This document shows positions 16,686 through 24,333 of a stretch of DNA of 64,000 bases, in pieces. Under the pieces are notes generated by a model, which had not been told where the DNA came from, searched no databases, and saw nothing but the letters and a program-made list of their open reading frames with translations. Each line of letters begins with the position of its first letter. Position 1 is the first letter of the stretch. The translations under genes were made by a program, and so were the position numbers. This DNA comes from Aestuariirhabdus haliotis (lineage in GTDB: Bacteria > Pseudomonadota > Gammaproteobacteria > Pseudomonadales > Aestuariirhabdaceae), in NCBI RefSeq assembly GCF_023509475.1, contig NZ_JAKSDZ010000001.1:62001-126000 (forward strand). Reading direction: 5' to 3'.

Positions 16686-17915
16686 ATGGCCACTACGTCT
16701 CTAGAAAAAAGCAAGATCAAATTCCTGCTACTCGAGGGGGTGCACCAGAGCGCCGTTGATAATCTCAAGGCAGCCGGTTACACCAACATCGATTACCTCA
16801 CGACCTCTTTGCCCGATGAAGAGCTCAAGGCACGCATCGCCGATGCGCACTTTATTGGCATCCGCTCCCGCACCCAGTTAACCGAAGAGGTGTTTGATGC
16901 GGCGAAAAAACTGGTCGCCGTCGGCTGTTTCTGCATCGGCACTAATCAGGTAGACCTGAACGCGGCCCGCGAGCGCGGTATTGCCGTCTTCAACGCGCCC
17001 TATTCCAATACCCGCTCGGTCGCCGAGCTGGTACTCGCTCAAGCTATTCTGTTATTGCGCGGCGTTCCCGAAAAAAGCGCTCTGGCCCATCAAGGGGTAT
17101 GGCGCAAAAGTGCCAAGAACTCCTATGAGATTCGAGGCAAGAAACTGGGCATCGTTGGCTACGGCAGCATCGGTAGTCAGCTCAGCGTGCTGGCCGAAGG
17201 CCTGGGCATGGAAGTCTGTTTCTACGACGTTATTACCAAATTACCCCTGGGTAATGCTCGCCAGATTAATAGCCTGAAAGAGTTACTGGGTACCTGCGAT
17301 ATCATTACACTGCACGTTCCTGAAACTGCCGCCACCCAGGATATGATCGGCGCCGAACAGATCGAGGCCATGAAACAAGGCAGCATCCTGATCAACGCCT
17401 CACGGGGCACGGTAGTGGATATCGACGCGCTGGCCGCAGGTCTGGATCAGCAGAAGCTGCTGGGCGCCGCCATTGATGTATTCCCGGTTGAACCCCGCTC
17501 CAATGACGAAGAATTTGTCTCGCCTTTACGAGGCTTTAACAATGTGATTCTGACCCCTCATGTGGGCGGCAGCACCATGGAAGCCCAGGCCAATATCGGT
17601 CTCGAAGTGGCGGAAAAACTGGCTAAATACAGCGATAACGGCACCTCAACGTCCTCGGTCAACTTCCCTGAGGTGGCCCTGCCCACTCACGCGGGCCAGC
17701 ACCGGATCCTGCATATTCACCGTAATGTGCCGGGCGTAATGACGTCGATCAACAGCGTGTTCTCCGATCACAATATCAACATTTGCAGTCAGTACCTGCA
17801 AACCAATGAGAAAGTTGGCTACGTTGTCATCGATGTGGATGCCGAGCAGAGCCAGATCGCTCAGGAAGAACTGCAAAAGATTGACGGCACCATTCGTTGC
17901 CGCGTACTCTACTGA
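16686..17915 (+). CDS. serA: D-3-phosphoglycerate dehydrogenase
   Basis: A 409-residue enzyme that oxidises 3-phosphoglycerate to 3-phosphohydroxypyruvate, the first step of serine synthesis. The NAD-binding motif is GIVGYGSIGSQ and the catalytic segments INASRGTVVDIDAL and LTPHVGGSTMEAQ are present. A C-terminal ACT domain (about 335-409, with HRNVPGVMTSINSVFSDHNINI) predicts allosteric inhibition by L-serine, as in E. coli. It is of the short E. coli type without the intervening domain. It is monocistronic, with a strong terminator behind it. Confidence 0.97.
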   Translation: MATTSLEKSKIKFLLLEGVHQSAVDNLKAAGYTNIDYLTTSLPDEELKARIADAHFIGIRSRTQLTEEVFDAAKKLVAVGCFCIGTNQVDLNAARERGIAVFNAPYSNTRSVAELVLAQAILLLRGVPEKSALAHQGVWRKSAKNSYEIRGKKLGIVGYGSIGSQLSVLAEGLGMEVCFYDVITKLPLGNARQINSLKELLGTCDIITLHVPETAATQDMIGAEQIEAMKQGSILINASRGTVVDIDALAAGLDQQKLLGAAIDVFPVEPRSNDEEFVSPLRGFNNVILTPHVGGSTMEAQANIGLEVAEKLAKYSDNGTSTSSVNFPEVALPTHAGQHRILHIHRNVPGVMTSINSVFSDHNINICSQYLQTNEKVGYVVIDVDAEQSQIAQEELQKIDGTIRCRVLY

Positions 17916-17930
17916 TCCATCCTAAGAGCA

Positions 17931-17970
17931 GCCACAAAATAGCCGGCGTTAGTGCCGGCTTTTTTGTGGC
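17931..17970. terminator. bidirectional intrinsic terminator between serA and cheV
   Basis: The stem AGCCGGC / GCCGGCT (6-base loop) is followed by six T on the plus strand and flanked by GCCACAAAA and TTTTTGTGGC, which extend the pairing. It can end serA on the plus strand and the CheV gene on the minus strand. Confidence 0.85.
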
Positions 17971-17988
17971 CATATTGTATCGAATTCG

Positions 17989-18894
17989 CTAGGAAACGCT
18001 CAGCCCCTCAATAACGGCTTCGGTTAACTCATCGGTGACAAATTTGGTCAGCGAAGCATTAGCCCCACTGCGCGTTGCATTCTGGGCGCTGATGTCTCCC
18101 GCCAGGGAAGTGTGCAACAGGATATAGCTCGAAGAGAGGTCGGCGTCTTTGCGGATTTCCTTGGTCAGGGTATAGCCATCCATCTCTGGCATCTCAATAT
18201 CGGAGATGATCATATCGATATGTTTACCCTCTTTACTGCTCAGTTCCCGCAGCTTATCCAAAGCTTCTTTGCCATCCCGGGCCAAATAATATGACACACC
18301 GATGGTGTCCAGGGTTCGGGATATCTGCTTACGTGCCATGGCTGAATCATCCACCACCAGGATGGTTTTTTTCTGCAGTGCTTTGAGGTGTTCCGGGTCC
18401 AGTTGGCTGACATAACCACCGGCAATATCCTCCGGTGGCGTCACCTCATTGAGCACCCGTTCTACATCGATGATCTCCACCAGCTCCTCATCGATCCGCG
18501 TCACGCCGGTGATGTAACTGCTGCGGCCACTGGCTGCCGGTGGAGGCAGGATATCTTTCCAGTCACAGCTGACGATTCGGTCAACCGAACGCACCAGAAA
18601 GCCCTGTATGCTGCGGTTAAACTCGGTAATAACAATGGAAGCGCTTTCGTTATCTTCTTGCTTCAAGGCGCCTTTACCGACCGCCGAAGAGAGATCAATA
18701 ACCCCCAAAGGCTCGCCCCGTAGCTTGGCAACACCCATCACCGAAGGATGGGAATAGGGCATCTGATTCAGGGGTTCATAGGGAATGATCTCTCTGATTT
18801 TCAGCACATTGATGCCGAAAGGCTGGCGTCCCTTGAGGTGAAATAACAGGAGCTCCTGTCGACTGCCATCTGACCCTGTGCGTTCATTCTGCAT
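17989..18894 (-). CDS. cheV: chemotaxis coupling protein CheV (CheW-receiver)
   Basis: A 301-residue protein with an N-terminal CheW domain (about 12-155) and a C-terminal receiver domain (about 176-300). The receiver acidic pair and phospho-acceptor are present: VVDDSAMAR and SDIEMPEMDG with Asp232, plus the conserved Thr and Lys regions. CheV couples chemoreceptors to CheA and is tuned by phosphorylation. ATG 18894 has GGAG 7 bases upstream; the longer frame to 18969 lies inside the hydrolase gene. Its start overlaps the hydrolase 3' end by 11 bases. No other flagellar chemotaxis gene is adjacent, so its partner CheA could be flagellar or ChpA. Confidence 0.92.
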   Translation of the reverse strand: MQNERTGSDGSRQELLLFHLKGRQPFGINVLKIREIIPYEPLNQMPYSHPSVMGVAKLRGEPLGVIDLSSAVGKGALKQEDNESASIVITEFNRSIQGFLVRSVDRIVSCDWKDILPPPAASGRSSYITGVTRIDEELVEIIDVERVLNEVTPPEDIAGGYVSQLDPEHLKALQKKTILVVDDSAMARKQISRTLDTIGVSYYLARDGKEALDKLRELSSKEGKHIDMIISDIEMPEMDGYTLTKEIRKDADLSSSYILLHTSLAGDISAQNATRSGANASLTKFVTDELTEAVIEGLSVS

Positions 18895-19933
18895 TGGATA
18901 ACTCCACTGATTTAACTGCGCTGTCCTTGCCTCTAGTATAACCATCGACTTCAGCTCCACCACCTTCATTAATCATCAGGTGCTGGGCAATCCATGGCAG
19001 GTAGTGTTGTCGTAATGATTCGGATTCGTTCGCCAAATGATGTCCGGCGGTCGGCTGAAAATGTACCCGGGCCGCCGGGAACAGCGCGGTATAAGTCTTG
19101 ATATTAAATCGCCAGTCGACGGTAAAATCCTGCTGGCCCTGAACAATCAGGGGTGCCGCTGTTGATACCCTGGCTGCGAGCATACGGGGTATCCAGCGGG
19201 ATAAAGCCCCCACCCAGGCAACGGGAAGGGTTCTGGGCTGCAGTGGATCCTGATGGCGAACAAACTCCAGGAACGCCTCGTCGCTGCTGTTGGCTGAATA
19301 ACTGCGGGGTATTTCTCGCACAACAGGCTTCAGCAAGCGGTACAGCAAGCGCGCCATGGGCCAATTTCTAGGCCTTAACAGAGGGGCCAGCAGAATCAGC
19401 TGATCAAAAGGCAACGGCCGGGTGCTGACGCCCAATACTGTATCGGCTAATACCCCGGCCCCTGTACTCTGCCCCATCCCCAGCCAGGGTTTCGGCAAAG
19501 AGGCCTGTTCAGCCATGTCGAGCAGCGCCGAGAGCAACTCTCCATAATGGGCAAATTCCTCGATGGTTGCCCGTTCGCCACCGGACAAGCCATGCCCGGG
19601 AAGGTCGATGGCGACCACTTCCAGACCCTGCTGCAACAGAAATCGAATCATATGACCATAAAGGCCTACATGATCGTAATAGCCATGCAACAGGAAGCAG
19701 CTACCTCGGATCTGCCTGGGTCGAAAACGGTACAGGGCTATTCGCTCTCCCCCCTGCTGGAAATAACCAACCGATTGTTCGCCCAGCTCAGGGGGCATCA
19801 GGATTTTGTAAAAATCGAGTCCGGCCCGCTCGGTCTCCGTTAGCGGTAACAGCGCGCCCAACCCGAGTGGTCGCAGGCCATAGCGCATTTGCTGTAGCAA
19901 TTGATCCATCTCGGGTGCAACATTGGCGGACAT
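18884..19933 (-). CDS. alpha/beta hydrolase, monoacylglycerol lipase/lysophospholipase type
   Basis: A 349-residue serine hydrolase of the Hydrolase_4 group. The oxyanion region is FLLHGYYDHVGLY (near 84), the nucleophile elbow is GMGQSTGAG (Ser near 153), and the terminal His lies in TAGHHLANESE (near 302). Such enzymes hydrolyse monoglycerides or lysophospholipids. The protein has no signal peptide and is probably cytoplasmic. It overlaps the CheV gene start, so the two genes form one transcript, although a functional link is not evident. The ribosome site at the start is poor. Confidence 0.88.
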   Translation of the reverse strand: MSANVAPEMDQLLQQMRYGLRPLGLGALLPLTETERAGLDFYKILMPPELGEQSVGYFQQGGERIALYRFRPRQIRGSCFLLHGYYDHVGLYGHMIRFLLQQGLEVVAIDLPGHGLSGGERATIEEFAHYGELLSALLDMAEQASLPKPWLGMGQSTGAGVLADTVLGVSTRPLPFDQLILLAPLLRPRNWPMARLLYRLLKPVVREIPRSYSANSSDEAFLEFVRHQDPLQPRTLPVAWVGALSRWIPRMLAARVSTAAPLIVQGQQDFTVDWRFNIKTYTALFPAARVHFQPTAGHHLANESESLRQHYLPWIAQHLMINEGGGAEVDGYTRGKDSAVKSVELSNAE

Positions 19934-20038
19934 ATAGTCAGGATTCCCAGTTCGTATTAGCCGCTACGTTAACCCAGCGGCAGGTTCGAAGGAAGGCAGG
20001 CCCGGTCATGACGAGCCTGGAACCAGCGAGCAACCGGC

Positions 20039-20389
20039 TTAAGGTCGCTGGTAACGCACCCGAATGCCGTGCTCCATCGAGAACATCAACTCATCCACAT
20101 GGATCTCGACAGGAAAGAAACAGCCCGAAATCTTGGCGCCCTTGAAACTTGCCCCGTTAAGGTTAGTGCTGGTGAAATCAATACCTCTGATATCCGTATT
20201 ACGAAAATAACAACCGGACATATCCAGCCCCGCCGCAATCATTCCTCGTAGATCCAGCCCCCTGAGGTCGGAACCACTGAGGTCGCCACTGACACCTTGG
20301 CTACGCTGCTGGTTAAATTCATCGATCTTCTCTTCCCGAAGTAGCTGATAAAGAGGATCGTCTTTTATTTGTGGGGTTTCATTAACCAT
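20039..20389 (-). CDS. small pentapeptide-repeat protein
   Basis: A 116-residue protein. After an acidic helical head (about 1-30) come roughly nine pentapeptide-like units of the A(D/N)LxX type, for example GSDLRGLDLRG, GLDMSGCYFRN, GIDFTSTNLNG and GASFKGAKISG. These form a short right-handed quadrilateral beta-helix. It ends with a distinct tail (MEHGIRVRYQRP). Family members range from DNA-mimicking gyrase protectors to unknowns; this one is too short to infer Qnr-like activity. It is monocistronic and of unknown role. Confidence 0.82.
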   Translation of the reverse strand: MVNETPQIKDDPLYQLLREEKIDEFNQQRSQGVSGDLSGSDLRGLDLRGMIAAGLDMSGCYFRNTDIRGIDFTSTNLNGASFKGAKISGCFFPVEIHVDELMFSMEHGIRVRYQRP

Positions 20390-20483
20390 GGTTCACTCCC
20401 GTTATCGGTTTGCAGCACATCATTGTGCCGCCAGTACCGTTTTTGCCTGATTAAAGAGCGCTTACGCCTACTTTTAGTGTCGC

Positions 20484-20927
20484 CTATGTGGCGGCTAACA
20501 CCAAGTCTGACAACGCTTGCCGTAGCCTACCCTGCAGCGGCATCGGTTGACGCTGCTGTCGGTCAACAAAAACATGGGTAAAAAAGCCATCGGCCGCCGC
20601 TTGGGTTTCTTCAGCTTTAAACAGGGCCACTTCGTAGCGTACCGAGCTATTCCCCAGTCGGGCGACCCGAATGCCAACCTCGACCCGATCCGGATAACCC
20701 AGTTCGGTATGAAAACGACACCCCGACTCCACCACCAATCCGATGTGCGAACCCTGCTGAATATCGAGACCACCCTGTTCTATCAAATAACGATTCACCG
20801 CGGAGTCATAATAGGCGTAATACACCGTATTGTTAAAATGACCATAGCAGTCGTTATCATGCCAGCGACTGGCGAACTCATAGAAAACCGCAAACTGATC
20901 CCTGCCGGGAGGGGCTGGTCTTGTCAT
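20484..20927 (-). CDS. 4HBT-family acyl-CoA thioesterase (hot-dog fold)
   Basis: A 147-residue hot-dog thioesterase of the YbgC/4-hydroxybenzoyl-CoA type. The catalytic region is RWHDNDCYGHFNNTVYYAYYDSAVNRY, with the conserved Asp and HxNN pattern. It continues through the SGCRFHTELGYPDRVEVGIRV strand pair. It hydrolyses acyl-CoA thioesters in the cytoplasm; the substrate is not predictable. It lies upstream of the pentapeptide-repeat gene on the same strand, about 95 bases away. Confidence 0.9.
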   Translation of the reverse strand: MTRPAPPGRDQFAVFYEFASRWHDNDCYGHFNNTVYYAYYDSAVNRYLIEQGGLDIQQGSHIGLVVESGCRFHTELGYPDRVEVGIRVARLGNSSVRYEVALFKAEETQAAADGFFTHVFVDRQQRQPMPLQGRLRQALSDLVLAAT

Positions 20928-21063
20928 TACTGGTTACCTGTTGCTACCTCTGAGATCACTTTGTCAGCATAAGCCTCGCCGAACAAGCCCGGCTTGCATC
21001 CCGACCACCAATACTGATAATCAATGGATTCGACACACCTGAAGCTAAAGGCAATCTGACACC

Positions 21064-21354
21064 ATGGATAAACAAACCGAAATCGAAGCCGCCGTATTGC
21101 GTCGCCTGATCCAACACCTCGACGAACGCAAGGACGTGCAAAATATTGACTTGATGAATCTGGCCGGGTTTTGTCGTAACTGCCTGTCCAAGTGGATGGT
21201 TGCGGCGGCTGCGGATGAAGGCGTAGCGCTCGACTACGATCAGGCCAGGGAACGGGTCTATGGCGAGCCCTACAACGATTGGAAAGCCAAATATCAGGGT
21301 CAGGCCAGCGCCGAGCAAATAGCGCAGTTCGAAGTAAACCGTCCCAAGGATTAA
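21064..21354 (+). CDS. DUF1244 family protein
   Basis: A 96-residue protein of the DUF1244 family, typified by the helix pair VLRRLIQHLDERKDVQNIDLMNLAGFCRNCLSKW and the later YGEPYNDWKAKYQ. The two cysteines in FCRNC are conserved. The function is unknown. It is a short helical cytoplasmic protein. The gene is divergent from the thioesterase gene and convergent with the SDR gene. Confidence 0.9.
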   Translation: MDKQTEIEAAVLRRLIQHLDERKDVQNIDLMNLAGFCRNCLSKWMVAAAADEGVALDYDQARERVYGEPYNDWKAKYQGQASAEQIAQFEVNRPKD

Positions 21355-21424
21355 AACAGCGTCCCTGCCCCTATACTGCTGGTCCCGGGGTAGCAAAAGA
21401 CTGCGCCACCCCGAGCGCTCGGTT

Positions 21425-22348
21425 TTAACCCAGTTTGATACCCAGGGCCGCCGCTGCTTTACCGATAAACTTCAGGCTTTGTTCACCGCCAGCTTGCAGC
21501 TCTTTTTGTTGGCTATTGTCGGACAGCTGGTCCCAGCCAGCCAATACATTTTCGGGGGTCTGCTCGTCCGGGGCCAGGAATATACCATCGGTTTCATAGA
21601 TACGAGCACGGGCATACCCCCCGGCACCAGCGCACAGAATCTGCCGTGATGGCGCCTGTTGACAGCACAGCGCCAACAAACCGGCCGACACTGATTCCGG
21701 AGTCATCAAGTCAAATACACGTTTGTCGGGAATAAGGTCTTCGGTCATTCGCGTGCCAGCAGCCGGCGCCAAGGTGTTGGTATGGATACCATACTTGGCA
21801 CCTTCCAGATGCAGGGTGTTCATCAAGCCTACCAGCGCCATCTTGGCAGCTCCGTAGTTGGATTGACCAAAGTTCCCATAAAGACCGCTGGAGGATGCGG
21901 TCATGATAATGCGGCCATACTGCTGTTGGCGCATTATTTCCCACACGGCCTTGCAACAATTAACAGAGCCCATAAGGTGAACATCCATCACTGTCTGGAA
22001 GTCCTCCAGCGCCATTTTGGAAAAACTCTTATCCCGTAATATACCCGCATTGTTGACCAGGATATCGACCCGTCCCCAGGCATCCATCGCCTGGTTTACC
22101 ATCGCCTGCACCTCTTCAAACGAAGACACGTTGGCGCCATTGGCAATCGCCTCTCCGCCCTTTTGCTTGATCAACGCAACCACTTCCTGGGCCGCTTCGG
22201 AAGAACTTCCGCTACCATCCCGTGCTCCGCCCAGATCGTTGACCACCACTTTCGCGCCGCGTTCAGCCAGCGCCAGGGCATGTGAACGTCCAAGGCCGTT
22301 ACCCGCCCCCGTTACTATGGCTACCTGGCCATCAAATCTCACCGTCAT
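21425..22348 (-). CDS. SDR-family 3-hydroxyacyl-CoA dehydrogenase-like enzyme
   Basis: A 307-residue short-chain dehydrogenase. The cofactor loop is VTGAGNGLGRSH (13-24), with DLGGARDGSGSSS, NNAG (99-102), the catalytic Ser near 152 and the Y165-K169 pair (SNYGAAK). The insertion after the first Rossmann unit and the long C-terminus match the dehydrogenase part of peroxisomal multifunctional enzyme type 2, which acts on (3R)-hydroxyacyl-CoA. A MaoC hydratase gene sits directly upstream on the same strand, so together they could form a hydratase/dehydrogenase pair as separate polypeptides. The start has GGAGAG 7 bases upstream. Confidence 0.9.
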   Translation of the reverse strand: MTVRFDGQVAIVTGAGNGLGRSHALALAERGAKVVVNDLGGARDGSGSSSEAAQEVVALIKQKGGEAIANGANVSSFEEVQAMVNQAMDAWGRVDILVNNAGILRDKSFSKMALEDFQTVMDVHLMGSVNCCKAVWEIMRQQQYGRIIMTASSSGLYGNFGQSNYGAAKMALVGLMNTLHLEGAKYGIHTNTLAPAAGTRMTEDLIPDKRVFDLMTPESVSAGLLALCCQQAPSRQILCAGAGGYARARIYETDGIFLAPDEQTPENVLAGWDQLSDNSQQKELQAGGEQSLKFIGKAAAALGIKLG

Positions 22349-22364
22349 AAATGTTCTCTCCGCG

Positions 22365-22835
22365 TTACTGTTCGTTTGCCGTTACCATCATGGTTAACCA
22401 TTCCGCCACCAGAGCGGGCTTATCCTGGCCACGTATTTCGATGGTGATTTCATTTTTAAAGAGAAACTGCCCGGGGTTCTTTTCCGTTACCTCGAGCAGT
22501 TTGGAATGCAGGCGTATTTCACTATCAACCGCTACCGGCTGCAAAAATCGCAGCTTGTCACAACCATAGTTAATCCCCATCACGATGTTCTCCGGCACGA
22601 TACCCACCGACTCTGAAAGATGAGGAATCATCGACAATGATAAGAACCCATGGGCAATGGTAGAACCAAAAGGGGTCTGTGCCGCTTTTTCCGGATCGAC
22701 ATGAATAAACTGGCTATCCAGCGTGGTGTCGGCAAAATCATTGATGCGCTGCTGGTCGATCAATAGCCAGTCGGAGCTGCCCAGCTCCTGCCCGACATAA
22801 TTGGACAGCTCGGCTGCCGGTACGGTTTTCAACAT
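22365..22835 (-). CDS. MaoC-family (R)-specific enoyl-CoA hydratase
   Basis: A 156-residue hot-dog fold hydratase. The catalytic Asp40 and His45 lie in the DSQFIHVD motif, followed by TPFGSTIAHGFLSLSM, which is the typical hydratase-2 sequence. It should hydrate trans-2-enoyl-CoA to (3R)-hydroxyacyl-CoA. ATG 22835 has a near-perfect AGGAGGT site; the long frame to 23195 is not real. It precedes the SDR gene by 16 bases and is divergent from an OYE-type oxidoreductase, forming a small lipid-metabolism locus. Confidence 0.93.
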   Translation of the reverse strand: MLKTVPAAELSNYVGQELGSSDWLLIDQQRINDFADTTLDSQFIHVDPEKAAQTPFGSTIAHGFLSLSMIPHLSESVGIVPENIVMGINYGCDKLRFLQPVAVDSEIRLHSKLLEVTEKNPGQFLFKNEITIEIRGQDKPALVAEWLTMMVTANEQ

Positions 22836-23027
22836 GGGTGACCTCCTTGGAATTATTATGAGTTGCGACCCTCCTTGCCATGCTGCAATGGCCAGGGGTA
22901 CCGGAGCAAGCATTATTAACGAGGTGAATATTACGAGCCAAAAGCGATGCCGACTCTTTTTTGCAATCGACAACGAACCTACCCACAATGGCACAACAAT
23001 CATAAAAACGAGTACGGAGATCTTTCT

Positions 23028-24299
23028 ATGAGCCTGTCCCTTGGCAGCCCACTCAGCCTTCCCTGCGGCGCCCAGATCAATAACCGAATCGGCAAAAGCG
23101 CCATGACCGAGGGTCTGGCCGACGCCGAGGACAATCCGACCCCTGAGCACCTGCGGCTCTATCAACGTTGGTCCGAAGGTGGTGCGGGATTGCATATCAC
23201 CGGGAATGTCATGATCGACCGTCGCTATCTGGAGCGGGCAGGGAATGTTGTTATCGAGGATGATCGAGCGTTGCAGCAGCTATCCGACTGGGCCAAGGCC
23301 GGTACCGTCGGCGGCAACCACCTGTGGATGCAGATCAGCCACCCGGGCCGTCAATGTCCGCGCCTGGTCAATAACCAGCCTCTGTCACCATCCAGCGAGC
23401 AGTTGAAACTCCTGGGCAGTTTCTCCCGCCCCCAGGCCATGAACGAAGCTCAGATCGAAGATGCCATCTCACGCTTTGCCCGCACCGCCGAAATAGCCAA
23501 AACCGCTGGTTTTACCGGGGTGCAACTGCACTGCGCCCATGGTTATCTGATCAGCCAGTTTTTGTCGCCCCTGACCAATAAGCGTAATGACCAATGGGGC
23601 GGTTCGCTGGAGAACCGAGCCCGCTTTGCCCTGCGCGCGGTGCGTGCCGTACGCGACGCAGTCGGTGACAGTTTCCCCGTCGGCGTAAAGCTGAATTCGG
23701 CCGATTTCCAGCGCGGCGGTTTCAGCCACGAAGATTCCTTGCAGGTCGCCAGTTGGCTGGAAGAAGCAGGAATTGATCTACTGGAGATCTCCGGCGGCAC
23801 CTACGAACAGCTGAGCCTGTTAGGTATGGAGCCCAATGAAGTCCGCGAGAGTACCCGCAAACGGGAAGCCTATTTTATCGAGTACGCCACAGCCATGCGC
23901 GGTGCTACCAAGGTCCCCCTGATGGTCACCGGGGGCTTTCGTCAACGGGCCGTAATGGAGCAGGCACTGAGCAATGGCGAAGTCGACATGGTAGGGCTGG
24001 CCCGGCCCTTCTGCCTCGACCCGGATCTGCCCAGGAAGCTGATCGCCGGAGAGCTGGACGCATTGCCCTGTCACGAACACGACTTAGTACTCGGTAAGGG
24101 ATGGTTGGGTAATAACAGTCCTCTCGAACTGATTCGAGGCATCAATACTTTTGGTCAGGTCGGCTTTTACTATTGGCAAATTATTCGCCTCGGCGGCGGC
24201 CATCACCCTCAGCCCGAACTGGGTGTATGGCGCTCATTCTGGCGCCATACGCTCAACGACTTCCGCCTTAACCAGCGGCGCAAACGGGCCGCCAGCTAG
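23028..24299 (+). CDS. NADH:flavin oxidoreductase, old yellow enzyme family
   Basis: A 423-residue FMN-dependent TIM-barrel enzyme. OYE-type segments include NRIGKSAMTEGLAD, LWMQISHPGRQCP, GFTGVQLHCAHGYLISQFLSP, NKRNDQWGGSLENRARF and the FMN phosphate region VTGGFRQRAVME. It resembles the 2,4-dienoyl-CoA reductase/NADH oxidase head but lacks the second flavin domain. A C-terminal part of about 80 residues holds a Trp/Tyr-rich stretch. It should reduce alpha,beta-unsaturated carbonyls. The gene is divergent from the MaoC-SDR pair, and the start has GGAG 9 bases upstream. Confidence 0.9.
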   Translation: MSLSLGSPLSLPCGAQINNRIGKSAMTEGLADAEDNPTPEHLRLYQRWSEGGAGLHITGNVMIDRRYLERAGNVVIEDDRALQQLSDWAKAGTVGGNHLWMQISHPGRQCPRLVNNQPLSPSSEQLKLLGSFSRPQAMNEAQIEDAISRFARTAEIAKTAGFTGVQLHCAHGYLISQFLSPLTNKRNDQWGGSLENRARFALRAVRAVRDAVGDSFPVGVKLNSADFQRGGFSHEDSLQVASWLEEAGIDLLEISGGTYEQLSLLGMEPNEVRESTRKREAYFIEYATAMRGATKVPLMVTGGFRQRAVMEQALSNGEVDMVGLARPFCLDPDLPRKLIAGELDALPCHEHDLVLGKGWLGNNSPLELIRGINTFGQVGFYYWQIIRLGGGHHPQPELGVWRSFWRHTLNDFRLNQRRKRAAS

Positions 24300-24304
24300 G
24301 CTTG

Positions 24305-24333
24305 CACCCCCAGGGCAAACTGTTCAGGGGGTG
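24305..24333. terminator. hairpin between convergent OYE and alkylsulfatase genes
   Basis: CACCCCC and GGGGGTG form a 7-bp stem with a 15-base loop that overlaps the end of the sulfatase frame. No T-tract follows on either side, so a terminator function is only possible. Confidence 0.35.

Noticed and set aside
22836-23195. N-terminal extension of the MaoC gene
   Set aside because: It would run through the divergent promoter region and into the OYE gene. A near-consensus ribosome site supports ATG 22835 instead.
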